The position numbers and the translations under genes were made by a program. From Parvularcula sp. BBD 1991-13 (GTDB taxonomy: Bacteria; Pseudomonadota; Alphaproteobacteria; Caulobacterales; Parvularculaceae), in assembly GCA_001657385.1 (NCBI GenBank), contig LYSZ01000002.1, forward strand, positions 372,001 through 436,000: 64,000 nucleotides of DNA, in the 5' to 3' direction. Below, piece after piece: positions 35,702 through 44,182 of this stretch (the first letter of the stretch is position 1; each line of letters opens with the position of its first letter). Under the pieces are notes generated by a model. It did not search any database, was not told the origin of the DNA, and worked only from the letters and a program-made list of their open reading frames with translations.

Positions 35702-36379
35702 ATGCAGGCGCTTATCGTTATTCACGTCCTGACCGGCGCGCTGGCGGTCGCCGCCGGCGCGTTCGCGCTCATGGCCCGCAAGGGGGGCGGCGTTCATGTC
35801 GCCGCCGGACGGGGGTTCGCCATCCTGATGGCGGTCTCGTCACTCTCCGGCGCCGGGCTTGGCCTGTTGGATTACGAGCGGTTCTACATCACGTTCCATG
35901 CGGGTCTGCTGACGCTTTGCCTGATCGCCAGCGGATGGATAACCGCGCGGGCAAGAGATGGCCGCCTCGGCGCGTTCGGGACAGCGGTCGGGCTCGCCAA
36001 TCTGGCCAATGTCGCCGGTCTTGTCGGGCTCGGCGTCCTTGCCGGCGCAACGGCGCAGGGGACTTATCTGGGTTTTCCGGCGGGAGACTATTTCTTCCTG
36101 GCGGGCATGGGCGGGATTGCCGCCGCCGGCGATGCGTCGTTTCTGTTCCGCGCAGGGCTGTCGCGGCGCCACCGCCTCGCCCGGCATTTGTGGCGCATGT
36201 GCCTGGGTTTTTTCATCGCCGCCGGGTCTGCGTTCACGGGTCCCGGCGCCAAGGTCTTTCCGGAGGCGCTTCGTCGCTCGGGATTGTTGTCGGCGCCGGA
36301 ACTCCTGATCATCGCGCTGATGCTGTTCTGGCTGGTTCGGATGCTGTTTTTCAAATCGGCGGCGAAACCGGAGGCCTGA
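35702..36379 (+). CDS. Membrane protein of unknown function, partner of the DUF2306 protein
   Basis: 225 residues with about seven hydrophobic helices, AAGGAAG upstream and a 21-base gap from the DUF2306 gene. The N-terminal IHVLTGALAVAAGAFALMARKGG and the RRHRLARHLWRMCLGFFIAAGSAF block resemble DUF2306-type membrane proteins, with His-Leu-Trp-Arg near the sixth helix. The two probably work together under the divergent AraC regulator. A heme or quinone role is conceivable from the membrane histidines but is not shown. Confidence 0.75.
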   Translation: MQALIVIHVLTGALAVAAGAFALMARKGGGVHVAAGRGFAILMAVSSLSGAGLGLLDYERFYITFHAGLLTLCLIASGWITARARDGRLGAFGTAVGLANLANVAGLVGLGVLAGATAQGTYLGFPAGDYFFLAGMGGIAAAGDASFLFRAGLSRRHRLARHLWRMCLGFFIAAGSAFTGPGAKVFPEALRRSGLLSAPELLIIALMLFWLVRMLFFKSAAKPEA

Positions 36380-36417
36380 GCGGCGCGTCCCCCGCGGCAG
36401 GGGCGGCGCCGTCCCGA

Positions 36418-37338
36418 TTACGCTTCGGCTTCTTCCGGCTCTCGGGGCTGACGCGCCTCGCGGTCGAGGTTCTTCATCGCCTTTTGCAGCTTTTCGAACG
36501 CGCGCACCTCGATCTGGCGCACTCGCTCGCGCGAGACGTTGTAGACCTGCGACAGCTCTTCCAGGGTGGCCGGGTTGTCCTTCAGCCGGCGTTCGGTGAG
36601 GATGTGCTGTTCGCGCTCGTTCAGCGTCGACAGCGCCTGTTCCAGAAGGCCCATGCGCATGTCGTACTCGTCTTCCTGAGCCAGCTTGGCTTCCGGGTTG
36701 ACCGCATCGTCGTCGACCAGCCAGTCCTGCCATTCGCCGCCGCCTTCGGCGTCCTTGCCCATGGGCGCGTTGAGGGAGGCTTCGCCCCCGGACATGCGCC
36801 GGTTCATGGAGATCACCTCGTCATGGGTGACGCCCAGCTTGGTCGCGATATGCTCGACCTGATCCGGGTGCAGATCGCCCTCGTCCACCGCGTCGATCTG
36901 GCCCTTGATCTTGCGCAGGTTGAAGAAGAGCTTTTTCTGGGCGGCGGTGGTGCCGATCTTCACAAGGCTCCAGGACCGCAGGATGTATTCCTGGATCGAG
37001 GCCCGGATCCACCACATCGCATAGGTGGCGAGGCGAAAGCCCTTGTCCGGGTCGAAACGCTTGACCGCCTGCATCAGGCCGACATTGCCCTCGGAGATCA
37101 CTTCTCCGATGGGCAGGCCGTAGCCGCGATAGCCCATCGCGATCTTGGCGACGAGACGCAGATGGCTGGTGATCAGCTTTTGCGCCGCATCCGGATCTTC
37201 ATGCTCGGCGAAACGCTTGGCGAGCATGTATTCCTCGTCCTTGCCGAGCATCGGGAATTTCCGGATCTCGGCGAGATAGCGCGACAGGCTGCCTTCTGGC
37301 GTCAGCGCCGACGCGGTGGTGGTTAATGCATTGCTCAT
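36418..37338 (-). CDS. rpoH: RNA polymerase sigma factor RpoH (sigma-32)
   Basis: The heat-shock sigma factor, 306 residues. Region 2 includes HLRLVAKIAMGYRGYGLPIGEVISEGNVGLM and FRLATYAMWWIRASIQEYILRSW. The RpoH box is present as AAQKKLFFNLRKIKG. Region 4.2 is LEELSQVYNVSRERVRQIEVRAFEKL. It probably drives hsp20 in this window and, by the promoter found upstream, its own transcription. GGAG lies about 10 bases before the ATG. Confidence 0.97.
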   Translation of the reverse strand: MSNALTTTASALTPEGSLSRYLAEIRKFPMLGKDEEYMLAKRFAEHEDPDAAQKLITSHLRLVAKIAMGYRGYGLPIGEVISEGNVGLMQAVKRFDPDKGFRLATYAMWWIRASIQEYILRSWSLVKIGTTAAQKKLFFNLRKIKGQIDAVDEGDLHPDQVEHIATKLGVTHDEVISMNRRMSGGEASLNAPMGKDAEGGGEWQDWLVDDDAVNPEAKLAQEDEYDMRMGLLEQALSTLNEREQHILTERRLKDNPATLEELSQVYNVSRERVRQIEVRAFEKLQKAMKNLDREARQPREPEEAEA

Positions 37339-37464
37339 ATGCGCCGTCTCTCCTCAAGCGGGTGGAATGCCGGCGCGCCTAGGCACGGAACATGCGCGGG
37401 CCGGATTCGTCGTGACTTTTCAGAAGTCCCCTGTAATACGCCGCTAAAAGGCGTTTTGGACCAT

Positions 37465-37493
37465 ATATAGGGAGCGGCGCGATCAAACCCAAG
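37465..37493 (-). promoter_or_regulatory. Candidate RpoH-dependent promoter of rpoH
   Basis: On the minus strand CTTG (37493-37490), 18 bases and CCTATAT (37471-37465) match the alphaproteobacterial consensus CTTG-N17/18-CYTATNT. It would give a leader of roughly 120 bases and make rpoH autoregulated, as reported for other alphaproteobacteria. Confidence 0.6.
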
Positions 37494-37501
37494 ATCTTCG
37501 T

Positions 37502-37523
37502 CGCCTTGTCTGCGCCTTGTCTG
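37502..37523. repeat. Perfect 11-base tandem repeat upstream of the rpoH promoter
   Basis: Two exact adjacent copies of CGCCTTGTCTG (37502-37512, 37513-37523), one helical turn apart and about 10 bases upstream of the candidate heat-shock -35 box. Could be an activator or repressor site. Confidence 0.6.
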
Positions 37524-37781
37524 CTCGTCGATGCTGATAATCGCTGAAAACAAGGCCGAACGCCAGCCGATCCGGGGCTTGCCGGAGGCAAGATTTCGTG
37601 ATCGACCGGGCCGAATAAGGGCATGGACGCAATCGATGGGCCGGGAAGAGCGCCATTGCGGGACAGTCTTGCGGGGACGGTTGCGATAGAGTTTTGAAGG
37701 CGCGACGCGGCGCTTTTTGCGCGCGAAAGGCGGCGGCCAGGCGCCAGCGGCGCGCGGTTTTAACCCCGCTCAGGCTCCCGT

Positions 37782-39395
37782 TCAGCCCAGTTCGCCAGCG
37801 TTTTGCGCCGGGTCGGTTGCCTCGGCTTGCGCGTGATCCTGGGCCAGGCGGCGTTCCATGATGGCGACGATTTCCTCGCGGCCTTCGCGGCGGGCGTCGT
37901 CGAGCGGGGTGTTGCCCCAGCGGTCCCGGGGCATGATTTGCGAACACCGGTCGAGCAGATAGGCGACCACCGAGGCGCGCCCCTCGCAGGCGGCCAGATG
38001 CAGCGCGGTGCGCCCGTCGTAATCGGCCATGCCCGGATCGACGCCATTCGCGGACAGGCGCCGGATTTCCCCCAGATCGCCCCGCGCTGCGGCGGCGCAC
38101 AGATGCACCGACGCATCCGCGTGACGTTCGATTTCCGACTGGCGCGGATCGATCAGGCGATAATCGTCGGTCATGTTGGCGTAGGTGTGGAACGCGAACA
38201 CGTCGACGAGCCGCCGGGAGAACTCCACGCCGCGTACGGAGTTTCCAAGCGCGTCGAGGCGCGGGCTCCACAGCGCGACGCCGCACACGCCGGGAACCAC
38301 CATCATCAACGCGCCGGAAACCCCGGATTTCGCGGGGATGCCGACGGTGAACGCGTACTCGCCCGAAAAATCGTACATGCCGCAGGAATACATCAGCGAC
38401 AGGCAGTTCTTCACGGTTTCGGTCTGGAACACCCGCCGGTTGGTCAGGGGGCAGACGCCGCCATTGGCGAGGGAGGCGGCGATCACCGCCATCTGCCGCG
38501 CGTCAAGGGTGATCGAACAGCACTGGAAGTAGAAGTCGAGCGTGTCTATGATATTCGTGTCGGGAGGGAAGGCGTTGTTTTCCCGCATGAAATAAGCAAG
38601 CGCGAAATTCCGGTCGGCGGTGGCTTTTTCGGAGAGGTATACGGAATTGTCGAAACCGGTCTTGCGCCCGCCCGCGAGCGCGCGCCAAACGCTCATGATG
38701 TAGTCGAAGCGGTCGGCGAGCGGCTGGTGCGGCTTGATCAGCGAGGCGCACATGATCGCGCCTGCGTTGATCATCGGATTATGGGGCAGCCCCTTGCCGT
38801 TAAGCGTCAGCTCGTTGAACGACCGTCCGGAGGGCTCGCGGCCGACATGGGAATGCACCGTCTGCTGACCGACGAGATCAAGCGCGATGGCGTAGTTGAT
38901 CGGCTTGCAGGTCGACTGCACGCAATAGGTTTCGTCATCGTCGCCATGGGAAAATTGCTGTCCGTCTACGGAGCATACGCCGAGGGCGTAAAGCTCCGGA
39001 TCGACGCGCGCGAGCTGGGGGATGTAGCCCGCGACCTCGCCGCCCGTGAACTCCCGGCAGTATTCGAAGATGTTGATCATCCGGTGACGGAATTCGGCAA
39101 AATCCGGGATGATGAGATCGCCCGACAGGGACCGGTGGATCAGCGTTGCGTTTTCCTTGGACAGCGCCTCGTGAAAGGCGTTGAAGTCGAGCCGCTCGCC
39201 GCTTTCATATGCGCTCAGCCGCTCGACGGTCTTGCGGATGCGCCGGTCCCGGCGGTCGACGCCGTTCGCTTCCAGCGCGGCGAAAATCTCGGACGCGGAA
39301 ACCGTATTGCTGTCCTCGCGACGGATGGCGTTGAAGATGTTGAGGGCGATGTTTTCTTCACGGAATTGGTCGAGATGGACGATATCGGTAGACAA
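37782..39395 (-). CDS. glsA: Glutaminase with EF-hand-like N terminus and ankyrin repeats
   Basis: Hydrolyses glutamine to glutamate and ammonia. Three parts in 537 residues: an N-terminal helical region of about 85 (RREDSNTVSASEIFAALEANGV, EF-hand-like), a serine-dependent glutaminase domain of about 85-400 with catalytic Ser161-x-x-Lys164 (VQSTCKPINYA), and C-terminal ankyrin repeats (ADYDGRTALHLAACEGRASVVAYLL, RWGNTPLDDARREGREEIV). Plain bacterial glutaminases are about 310 residues. This is the layout of animal kidney-type glutaminase, also known from some bacteria. Confidence 0.92.
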   Translation of the reverse strand: MSTDIVHLDQFREENIALNIFNAIRREDSNTVSASEIFAALEANGVDRRDRRIRKTVERLSAYESGERLDFNAFHEALSKENATLIHRSLSGDLIIPDFAEFRHRMINIFEYCREFTGGEVAGYIPQLARVDPELYALGVCSVDGQQFSHGDDDETYCVQSTCKPINYAIALDLVGQQTVHSHVGREPSGRSFNELTLNGKGLPHNPMINAGAIMCASLIKPHQPLADRFDYIMSVWRALAGGRKTGFDNSVYLSEKATADRNFALAYFMRENNAFPPDTNIIDTLDFYFQCCSITLDARQMAVIAASLANGGVCPLTNRRVFQTETVKNCLSLMYSCGMYDFSGEYAFTVGIPAKSGVSGALMMVVPGVCGVALWSPRLDALGNSVRGVEFSRRLVDVFAFHTYANMTDDYRLIDPRQSEIERHADASVHLCAAAARGDLGEIRRLSANGVDPGMADYDGRTALHLAACEGRASVVAYLLDRCSQIMPRDRWGNTPLDDARREGREEIVAIMERRLAQDHAQAEATDPAQNAGELG

Positions 39396-39516
39396 CGCCG
39401 TCTCCTTCCCCGGTTGCGGCGGGGGTTTGCCTAGTCTCGTTTTTTAAGAGATTTGCGACAAAACGCCGCTTCCCGTGGTTTGCCCGAAACTGTCGGCGGG
39501 TGCGCCGTCGCGGCCT

Positions 39517-40629
39517 CTACAGCGCGGCCAGCGCGGCTTTCAGCTTCTGAAAATCGCGCGGCGCGTCGCGCTCGAAGCGGATCTCCTCGCCGGTCACGGG
39601 GTGAACGAAGCCCAGCACCCGGGCATGCAGCGCCTGGCGGCGAAATTTTTTCAGTACGGCCAGCGCGCGATCGCCCGCCGCGTCGCCGGGCTTCAGCCCC
39701 GCCAGGCCCGGCCCGCGTCCATAAACCGGATCGCCGATCAGGGGATGGCCGATATGGGCGAGATGGGCGCGGATCTGGTGCGTGCGGCCCGTTTCCAGGC
39801 GGCATTCGATAAGCGACGCGACCGCGTCCCCTTTCAGTTTGGCGCGCGCGCGGCCGTAGCTTTCAAGCATCCTGTAATGGGTGACTGCGTGGCGCGCGGC
39901 GGGGCTCGTCGCCGCGTCGACGACGGCCATTTTCTTGCGGTCCGACGGGGCGCGGGCGAGGGCGGCGTCCACCCTGCCGGCGGCGGGGCGCGGCGCGCCA
40001 TGGGCGAGCGCTTCGTAGACCCGGTCGATATCGTGCGCGGCGAAGGCCGCGGCGAGGCCCTGATGGGCGGCGTCGTTCTTGGCGCAGACGATGAGGCCCG
40101 ACGTGTCCTTGTCGAGACGGTGCACCACGCCTGGGCGCGCGACGCCGCCGATGCCGGACAGGCTGTCGCCGCAATGGGCCAGAAGCGCGTTGACCAGCGT
40201 CCCGGTCCAGGAGCCGGCCGCCGGGTGGACGACCATGCCCGCGGGCTTGTTGACGACGATCAGGTCGGCGTCCTCATACGCCACGTCGAGGGGGATCGCC
40301 TCGGCCTTGGGCGCCGGGTCGGCGACGGGCGGCAGGGTGAGGCGGTAGGTTTCGCCGGCGCGCAGCTTCCAGGAGGGGTCGGCGAACGCTTGCCCGTCGC
40401 GGGCGAGGGCGCCGTTCTCGATCAGCGCTTTCAGCCGCGTTCGGGTCAGCCCGTCGAGCCGTTCCGACAGCCATTTGTCGAGCCGGGCGCCCGCGTCGTC
40501 CGCGGAAATCGCGAACTCGTGGACGCCGCCTTCCCGCGCCGCTTGCGGGGCCTGCGGTTCTGAACCGGGCGATCCCGAACTGGGGGATCCGGGGGCGGGG
40601 GGCTTGAGGGGATCGTCATTGCGCGTCAT
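39517..40629 (-). CDS. rluD: 23S rRNA pseudouridine synthase (RluD type)
   Basis: RluD makes pseudouridines at 1911, 1915 and 1917 in 23S rRNA. The S4 domain (GARLDKWLSERLDGLTRTRLKALIENGAL) is followed by the synthase core with catalytic Asp in VVHRLDKDTSGLIVCAKN, and LETGRTHQIRAHLAHIGHPLIGD. 370 residues includes an acidic Pro-rich N-terminal extension of about 40 residues, so the start could be later than 40629. Confidence 0.93.
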   Translation of the reverse strand: MTRNDDPLKPPAPGSPSSGSPGSEPQAPQAAREGGVHEFAISADDAGARLDKWLSERLDGLTRTRLKALIENGALARDGQAFADPSWKLRAGETYRLTLPPVADPAPKAEAIPLDVAYEDADLIVVNKPAGMVVHPAAGSWTGTLVNALLAHCGDSLSGIGGVARPGVVHRLDKDTSGLIVCAKNDAAHQGLAAAFAAHDIDRVYEALAHGAPRPAAGRVDAALARAPSDRKKMAVVDAATSPAARHAVTHYRMLESYGRARAKLKGDAVASLIECRLETGRTHQIRAHLAHIGHPLIGDPVYGRGPGLAGLKPGDAAGDRALAVLKKFRRQALHARVLGFVHPVTGEEIRFERDAPRDFQKLKAALAAL

Positions 40630-40725
40630 AAGCCTTGGCGTTTAGCCCCTTCGGCGCGCAAGCGCCAGCGCGGCCCGGCCGGGGCGTTGAAGACGCCGGG
40701 GCTTTGAAGGCAAGGAGCGGCGCAC

Positions 40726-41244
40726 GTGAAGCCGGAGATCAACAAGCCGCAGATCAAGGCGGTCGAGACCGTCGCGGAGGATGCGGCGCGCGATGAAGAA
40801 CCCGGAGCGGAGACGGCCGCGCCGTTGACGGCGGTTCATTCCTTTGCCGAGAAGATCGGTTCGCGCAACCTGATGATCGCGATCGTGACCATGCCGTTCT
40901 TCTTCATCGGCGTGCTGGCGCTCATTATCGCCGCGGTCGGCCTGCCGGAAGACGAAGCGGATCTCGCGGGAACGTCTTTGGAAACGCCAGTGGGAGCGCC
41001 TTTGGAGGCCGCTGTCCCGGATGCAGCGACGCTGGGCGATACGGTCGGCGGCGCGCCCGCTGCGACGTCATCGATCCTCCCGGGGACCCCTGCGGCGATC
41101 CCCCCGGGCGGCGTCGCCCTGGACGGCGACCGCCTCGCCGTGCGGATCGAGGGGCCTGACGGCCCGGTCGTGGTCATCTATGATCTCTCCAGAGGGGCGG
41201 TCACCCATGAAATTCCGCTCGCCGCACTCGGCGACGCGCGCTGA
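40726..41244 (+). CDS. Single-pass membrane protein of unknown function
   Basis: 172 residues. A charged N-terminal cytoplasmic segment of about 45 residues precedes one transmembrane helix (IVTMPFFFIGVLALIIAAVGL, about 54-74). An Ala/Pro-rich linker follows, and then a short globular region with VALDGDRLAVRIEGPDGPVVVIYDL. I do not recognise the family. Read from a good upstream AAGGAG region between rluD and sdhB, it is convergent with sdhB. It may be an envelope-anchored regulator. Confidence 0.6.
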   Translation: MKPEINKPQIKAVETVAEDAARDEEPGAETAAPLTAVHSFAEKIGSRNLMIAIVTMPFFFIGVLALIIAAVGLPEDEADLAGTSLETPVGAPLEAAVPDAATLGDTVGGAPAATSSILPGTPAAIPPGGVALDGDRLAVRIEGPDGPVVVIYDLSRGAVTHEIPLAALGDAR

Positions 41245-41308
41245 TCCGCTCATGAGGCAGGCGATGTGGGCCGGCGGCGCCGGCCGGCGTGCGAGGTTTG
41301 CCTAGCCG

Positions 41309-42145
41309 CTATTCCGCCGCGATCTTTTTCGGGTCCGCCTTGTCGTCAGGCCGGTTGACCATCATGCGCTTGATGCTCGCAATCGCCTCGGCCGGGTTGA
41401 GGCCCTTGGGGCAGACCTGCGTGCAGTTCATGATGGTGTGGCAGCGATACAGCTTGAACTCGTCTTCAAGCTTGTCGAGGCGTTCATTGGTGTGCTCGTC
41501 GCGGCTGTCGGCGAGCCAGCGATATGCCTGGAGAAGGGCGGCGGGGCCGAGATATTCCTGGTCGCTGTCGCCGTTTTTGTCGCCGTTCCACCAGTAGGAC
41601 GGGCATGATGTCGAACACGACGCACACAGAATGCATTCGTAAAGTCCGTCGAGCTGCGCCCGGTCGTCCTGGCTCTGGCGCCATTCCGTCGCCGGTTCCG
41701 GCGATTTCGCCTGCAGGTAAGGCTGGATATAGGCATGCTGTTTGTAGAAATTGGAAAGATCCGTAACGAGATCTTTCACCACCGGCTGATGCGGCAGGGG
41801 GTAGATCGTGATGTCGCCGTCGCCCAGCTCGTCCATGCCCTTGGTGCAGGCGAGCGTGTTCGCGCCGTTGATGTTCATGGCGCACGATCCGCACACTCCC
41901 TCGCGGCAGGAACGGCGGAAGGCGAGAGTCGAATCGGTCTCGTTCTTGATCTTGATGAGGCCGTCCAGCACCATGGAAACGTCGGCGACGTCAACGTCGT
42001 AGGCGTCGACGCGGGGGTTTTCCGGCGCGTCCGGATCGTAACGGTAGACTTTGAACGTGCGGATGGTCTCGCCGCCCTTGTCGGCCTTGTAGGTCTTGCC
42101 GTTGCGGTTGACTTGCGAATTTTTCGGCAGCGTCAGTTGAACCAT
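41309..42145 (-). CDS. sdhB: Succinate dehydrogenase iron-sulfur subunit
   Basis: Carries electrons from SdhA flavin to quinone. The [2Fe-2S] site is [17 protein letters not shown] and the C-terminal [4Fe-4S] and [3Fe-4S] sites are [12 protein letters not shown] and [11 protein letters not shown]. The 278 residues are slightly longer than usual. It stands alone, about 3.1 kb away from sdhA on the same strand, with three unrelated genes between. In many alphaproteobacteria sdhB is next to or near sdhA. Confidence 0.97.
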   Translation of the reverse strand: MVQLTLPKNSQVNRNGKTYKADKGGETIRTFKVYRYDPDAPENPRVDAYDVDVADVSMVLDGLIKIKNETDSTLAFRRSCREGVCGSCAMNINGANTLACTKGMDELGDGDITIYPLPHQPVVKDLVTDLSNFYKQHAYIQPYLQAKSPEPATEWRQSQDDRAQLDGLYECILCASCSTSCPSYWWNGDKNGDSDQEYLGPAALLQAYRWLADSRDEHTNERLDKLEDEFKLYRCHTIMNCTQVCPKGLNPAEAIASIKRMMVNRPDDKADPKKIAAE

Positions 42146-42650
42146 GGGAACGCGGTCTCTTTCGTCGGTGGGCCGGAAGCGGCGTGGTTAGTCCTGTCCG
42201 TTCGCGCCGCGTCGGCCGCTGCGGCAGCCGGCAGGGAGCGTGTGCTTTTGAACGTTGCGAGTAGATATATCAGAGCGAAAGCGCCTGAAAAGGTGACGAA
42301 TGCGCCAGCGCCTCGGAAATAGCTGTGAAATACCGTCGCGGCGCGATTGCGCGCCGGCGCTGCGGGCGATGCCGCTCTTACGGCAAACGCCGTTTCGAAA
42401 CCGATATGGTGAGGCGCGACCGGGGCTGGTGGATGGAGCAACAGCGCCGCAGGAGCCGGGCGGGAGGCGGCGCGCGGCGCGGACGCGTCCGCAAGGCGGC
42501 CTTTTCGTAGCGGAAAGCAAAGTAAAAACAACGCCATGAGCGAGCGGAGCGCATTCCGGCGCACGCGTTGCGCTATTGCCGGGCTGTGGACGGCGAAGCC
42601 GTCCGTCTTGAGCGCCTGGGCCTTGGGGGCTTGAGCCTTTGCGCCGCGGA
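42146..42650. other. Intergenic region upstream of sdhB
   Basis: 505 bases without a supported gene. Immediately upstream of sdhB a TTTTCA-N16-TATATC pair on the minus strand (near 42294-42262) could be its promoter. A perfect hairpin lies at 42588-42604. The remainder is GC-rich and only produces Arg/Ala-rich accidental frames. Confidence 0.45.
42588..42604 (-). terminator. Short perfect hairpin after the DUF2147 gene
   Basis: GGACGGC-gaa-GCCGTCC, a 7-base stem with a three-base loop, 47 bases beyond the DUF2147 stop on its transcription side. No U-run follows, so it may be a processing or protective hairpin instead of an intrinsic terminator. Confidence 0.35.
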
Positions 42651-43109
42651 TCAGTCGGCGGCGGCCTGTCCCGTTTCGGGCGCCGGCGTCCAGATCTGCG
42701 TCTGGCAGACCGGGCCGATGCACCCCTTGACCTGGAGCGACCCGTCGTCAAGGCGGCGCAGCCGCGAGCCGTAGGTCTTGCCGGTTTCCGGGTCGTAGAT
42801 GCGGCCTTTCTTCCACTGGTCTTTTTTCGCCTCGAACCCGTAGAGCATCTCAAGGCCGAGAAGCGGGCGGCCGCGCAAGGCTTCGTCCGGATTTTCCACG
42901 TCGGTCAGGCTTGCCGCATCCGGCGCGTCGATCCAGACGATTTCCCCGCAGGGAGTCGCGTCGCATTGTGAAACGACGACCACGGAGTTTTGTTTTTCCG
43001 TCAGCCAGGCGCCGTAGACGTCGAGCGCGTCATGGGCGGCGGCGGCGCCCGCGTGGGCGCCAAGCTGCGCGCCGGCGAGCGCGGCGATCATGGGAAAGAT
43101 ACGGGTCAT
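42651..43109 (-). CDS. DUF2147 periplasmic protein
   Basis: 152 residues with an N-terminal signal peptide (MTRIFPMIAALAGAQLGAHAGAAAAHD). The mature part matches DUF2147: GAWLTEKQNSVVVV, CGEIVWIDAP, LLGLEMLYGF, GRIYDPETGKTYGSRLRRL and CQTQIWTP. These small periplasmic beta-barrel proteins are common in Proteobacteria; function unknown. It lies between sdhB and the crotonase gene. Confidence 0.85.
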   Translation of the reverse strand: MTRIFPMIAALAGAQLGAHAGAAAAHDALDVYGAWLTEKQNSVVVVSQCDATPCGEIVWIDAPDAASLTDVENPDEALRGRPLLGLEMLYGFEAKKDQWKKGRIYDPETGKTYGSRLRRLDDGSLQVKGCIGPVCQTQIWTPAPETGQAAAD

Positions 43110-43148
43110 GTCGCGGGCTTGTTCCTGCTCATGGGGCGCGCTGCCGGC

Positions 43149-43994
43149 TCAAAGGCTCTTTTTCACCGGCTTGAGATCGTCATATCGGGGCGCGCGTTTT
43201 TCGGTTTTCGCGATGTAGCTTTCCTTGATGTCGTCTGCGCGCAGCATGGCGGCGTTCCACAGGCCGATATAGTCGAGGGTGTCGGCGGTTGCGTGATCGC
43301 GAGCATAATTGAGGAGGCGTTTACACCCTGTTACCGCAAGCGGCGAATGGCCGGCGATGGTGCGCGCGATCTCCATCACGCCGTCGAGCAGCGCCTCGTG
43401 CGTGTCGTAGACCTCGTTCACGAGGCCGATTTCCCTGGCCTTGGCGGCCGGCACCCGTTCGGCCGTGTACGCCATTTGCCGCGCCCAGCCCTCCGGGATG
43501 ACCTTGGCAAGACGCGGGAAGGTGCCGACATCCGCCGTCATGCCGATGGCGGTTTCCTGGACGCAGAAGAAGGCGTCGGCGCTGGCGTAGCGGCAGTCGC
43601 AGGCGGTGACGAGGTCGACGCCCGCGCCGACCGCCCCGCCCTGAACCGCCGCGAGCACCGGCTGACGCGCGTTTTCGAGCGCGGAGAAGGTGTCCTGAAG
43701 GATTTTCACGTGGCGGTGAAAGCTTTCGGCGGCGATTTCCCTGTTTTCCGCCGGCGCGTCCAGGGCGCCCTGCATGAACACCGATATGTCCATGCCGGCG
43801 GTGAAGTGCTTTCCTTCCGCGGACAGAACAATGACCCGCGCGGCGGCGTTCTCGGAAATCTCCGTCACCGCCTGCGGCAGTTCGCGCCAGAATTCCGGCG
43901 TGAAGGAATTGAACTTGTCGGGTCTTGAAAACCGCACATGCGCGACGCCGTCGGCAATCTCCAGTGTGAAGCATTCATAGGTCGCGGGGGCCAT
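43149..43994 (-). CDS. Crotonase family enzyme, dienoyl-CoA isomerase-like
   Basis: 281 residues from the ATG at 43994 (GGAG nine bases upstream). Crotonase features: GKHFTAGMDISVF (CoA and oxyanion loop) and GGAVGAGVDLVTACD. The block GMTADVGTFPRLAKVIPEG has the Asp of ECH1-type delta(3,5)-delta(2,4)-dienoyl-CoA isomerases instead of the enoyl-CoA hydratase Glu pair, so it most likely handles polyunsaturated acyl-CoA. The acyl-CoA dehydrogenase at 18667 could act in the same process, though unlinked. Confidence 0.88.
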   Translation of the reverse strand: MAPATYECFTLEIADGVAHVRFSRPDKFNSFTPEFWRELPQAVTEISENAAARVIVLSAEGKHFTAGMDISVFMQGALDAPAENREIAAESFHRHVKILQDTFSALENARQPVLAAVQGGAVGAGVDLVTACDCRYASADAFFCVQETAIGMTADVGTFPRLAKVIPEGWARQMAYTAERVPAAKAREIGLVNEVYDTHEALLDGVMEIARTIAGHSPLAVTGCKRLLNYARDHATADTLDYIGLWNAAMLRADDIKESYIAKTEKRAPRYDDLKPVKKSL

Positions 43995-44126
43995 GGCCGG
44001 CTCCTTTGCTGAAAAAGATAACGACGCGGCGATCTGGGAATCGCTCAATTCCATGCTATACTAAACGCTATTGAGTGGATTGGGCAGGGAGCGCTGCAGT
44101 CACGCGGCGACGCATGTCCTTACCCG

Positions 44127-44164
44127 CAAGTCAAGTCGCGTAGAACAAGTCGAGTCGCGTAGAA
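44127..44164. repeat. 19-base tandem repeat in the leader of the RodZ/TonB-like gene
   Basis: CAAGTC-[A/G]-AGTCGCGTAGAA occurs twice head to tail (44127-44145 and 44146-44164), differing at one base, and ends 18 bases before the gene start. Could be a regulator binding site or a 5-prime leader element. Confidence 0.6.
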
Positions 44165-44182
44165 ATAGGCTGGGACCAACCC

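Larger units (their letters stand above)
37339..37781. other. Intergenic region upstream of rpoH
   Basis: 443 bases between glutaminase and rpoH, both on the minus strand. The part nearest rpoH has a RpoH-type promoter and, just upstream of it, a perfect 11-base tandem repeat. The rest is GC-rich with no convincing frame. Confidence 0.5.

Noticed and set aside
35374-37326. A 650-codon plus-strand frame running across the end of the DUF2306 gene, the next membrane gene and rpoH
   Set aside because: It overlaps two well-supported genes out of frame and rpoH in antisense. The translation is low-complexity Arg/Gly-rich.
37803-39434. A 543-codon plus-strand frame across the glutaminase gene
   Set aside because: Antisense to a well-supported glutaminase with catalytic and ankyrin motifs; composition is typical of a shadow frame.
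42300-42560. Small Arg-rich frames between sdhB and the DUF2147 gene
   Set aside because: They lack ribosome sites and their composition is that of translated GC-rich non-coding sequence in any frame.
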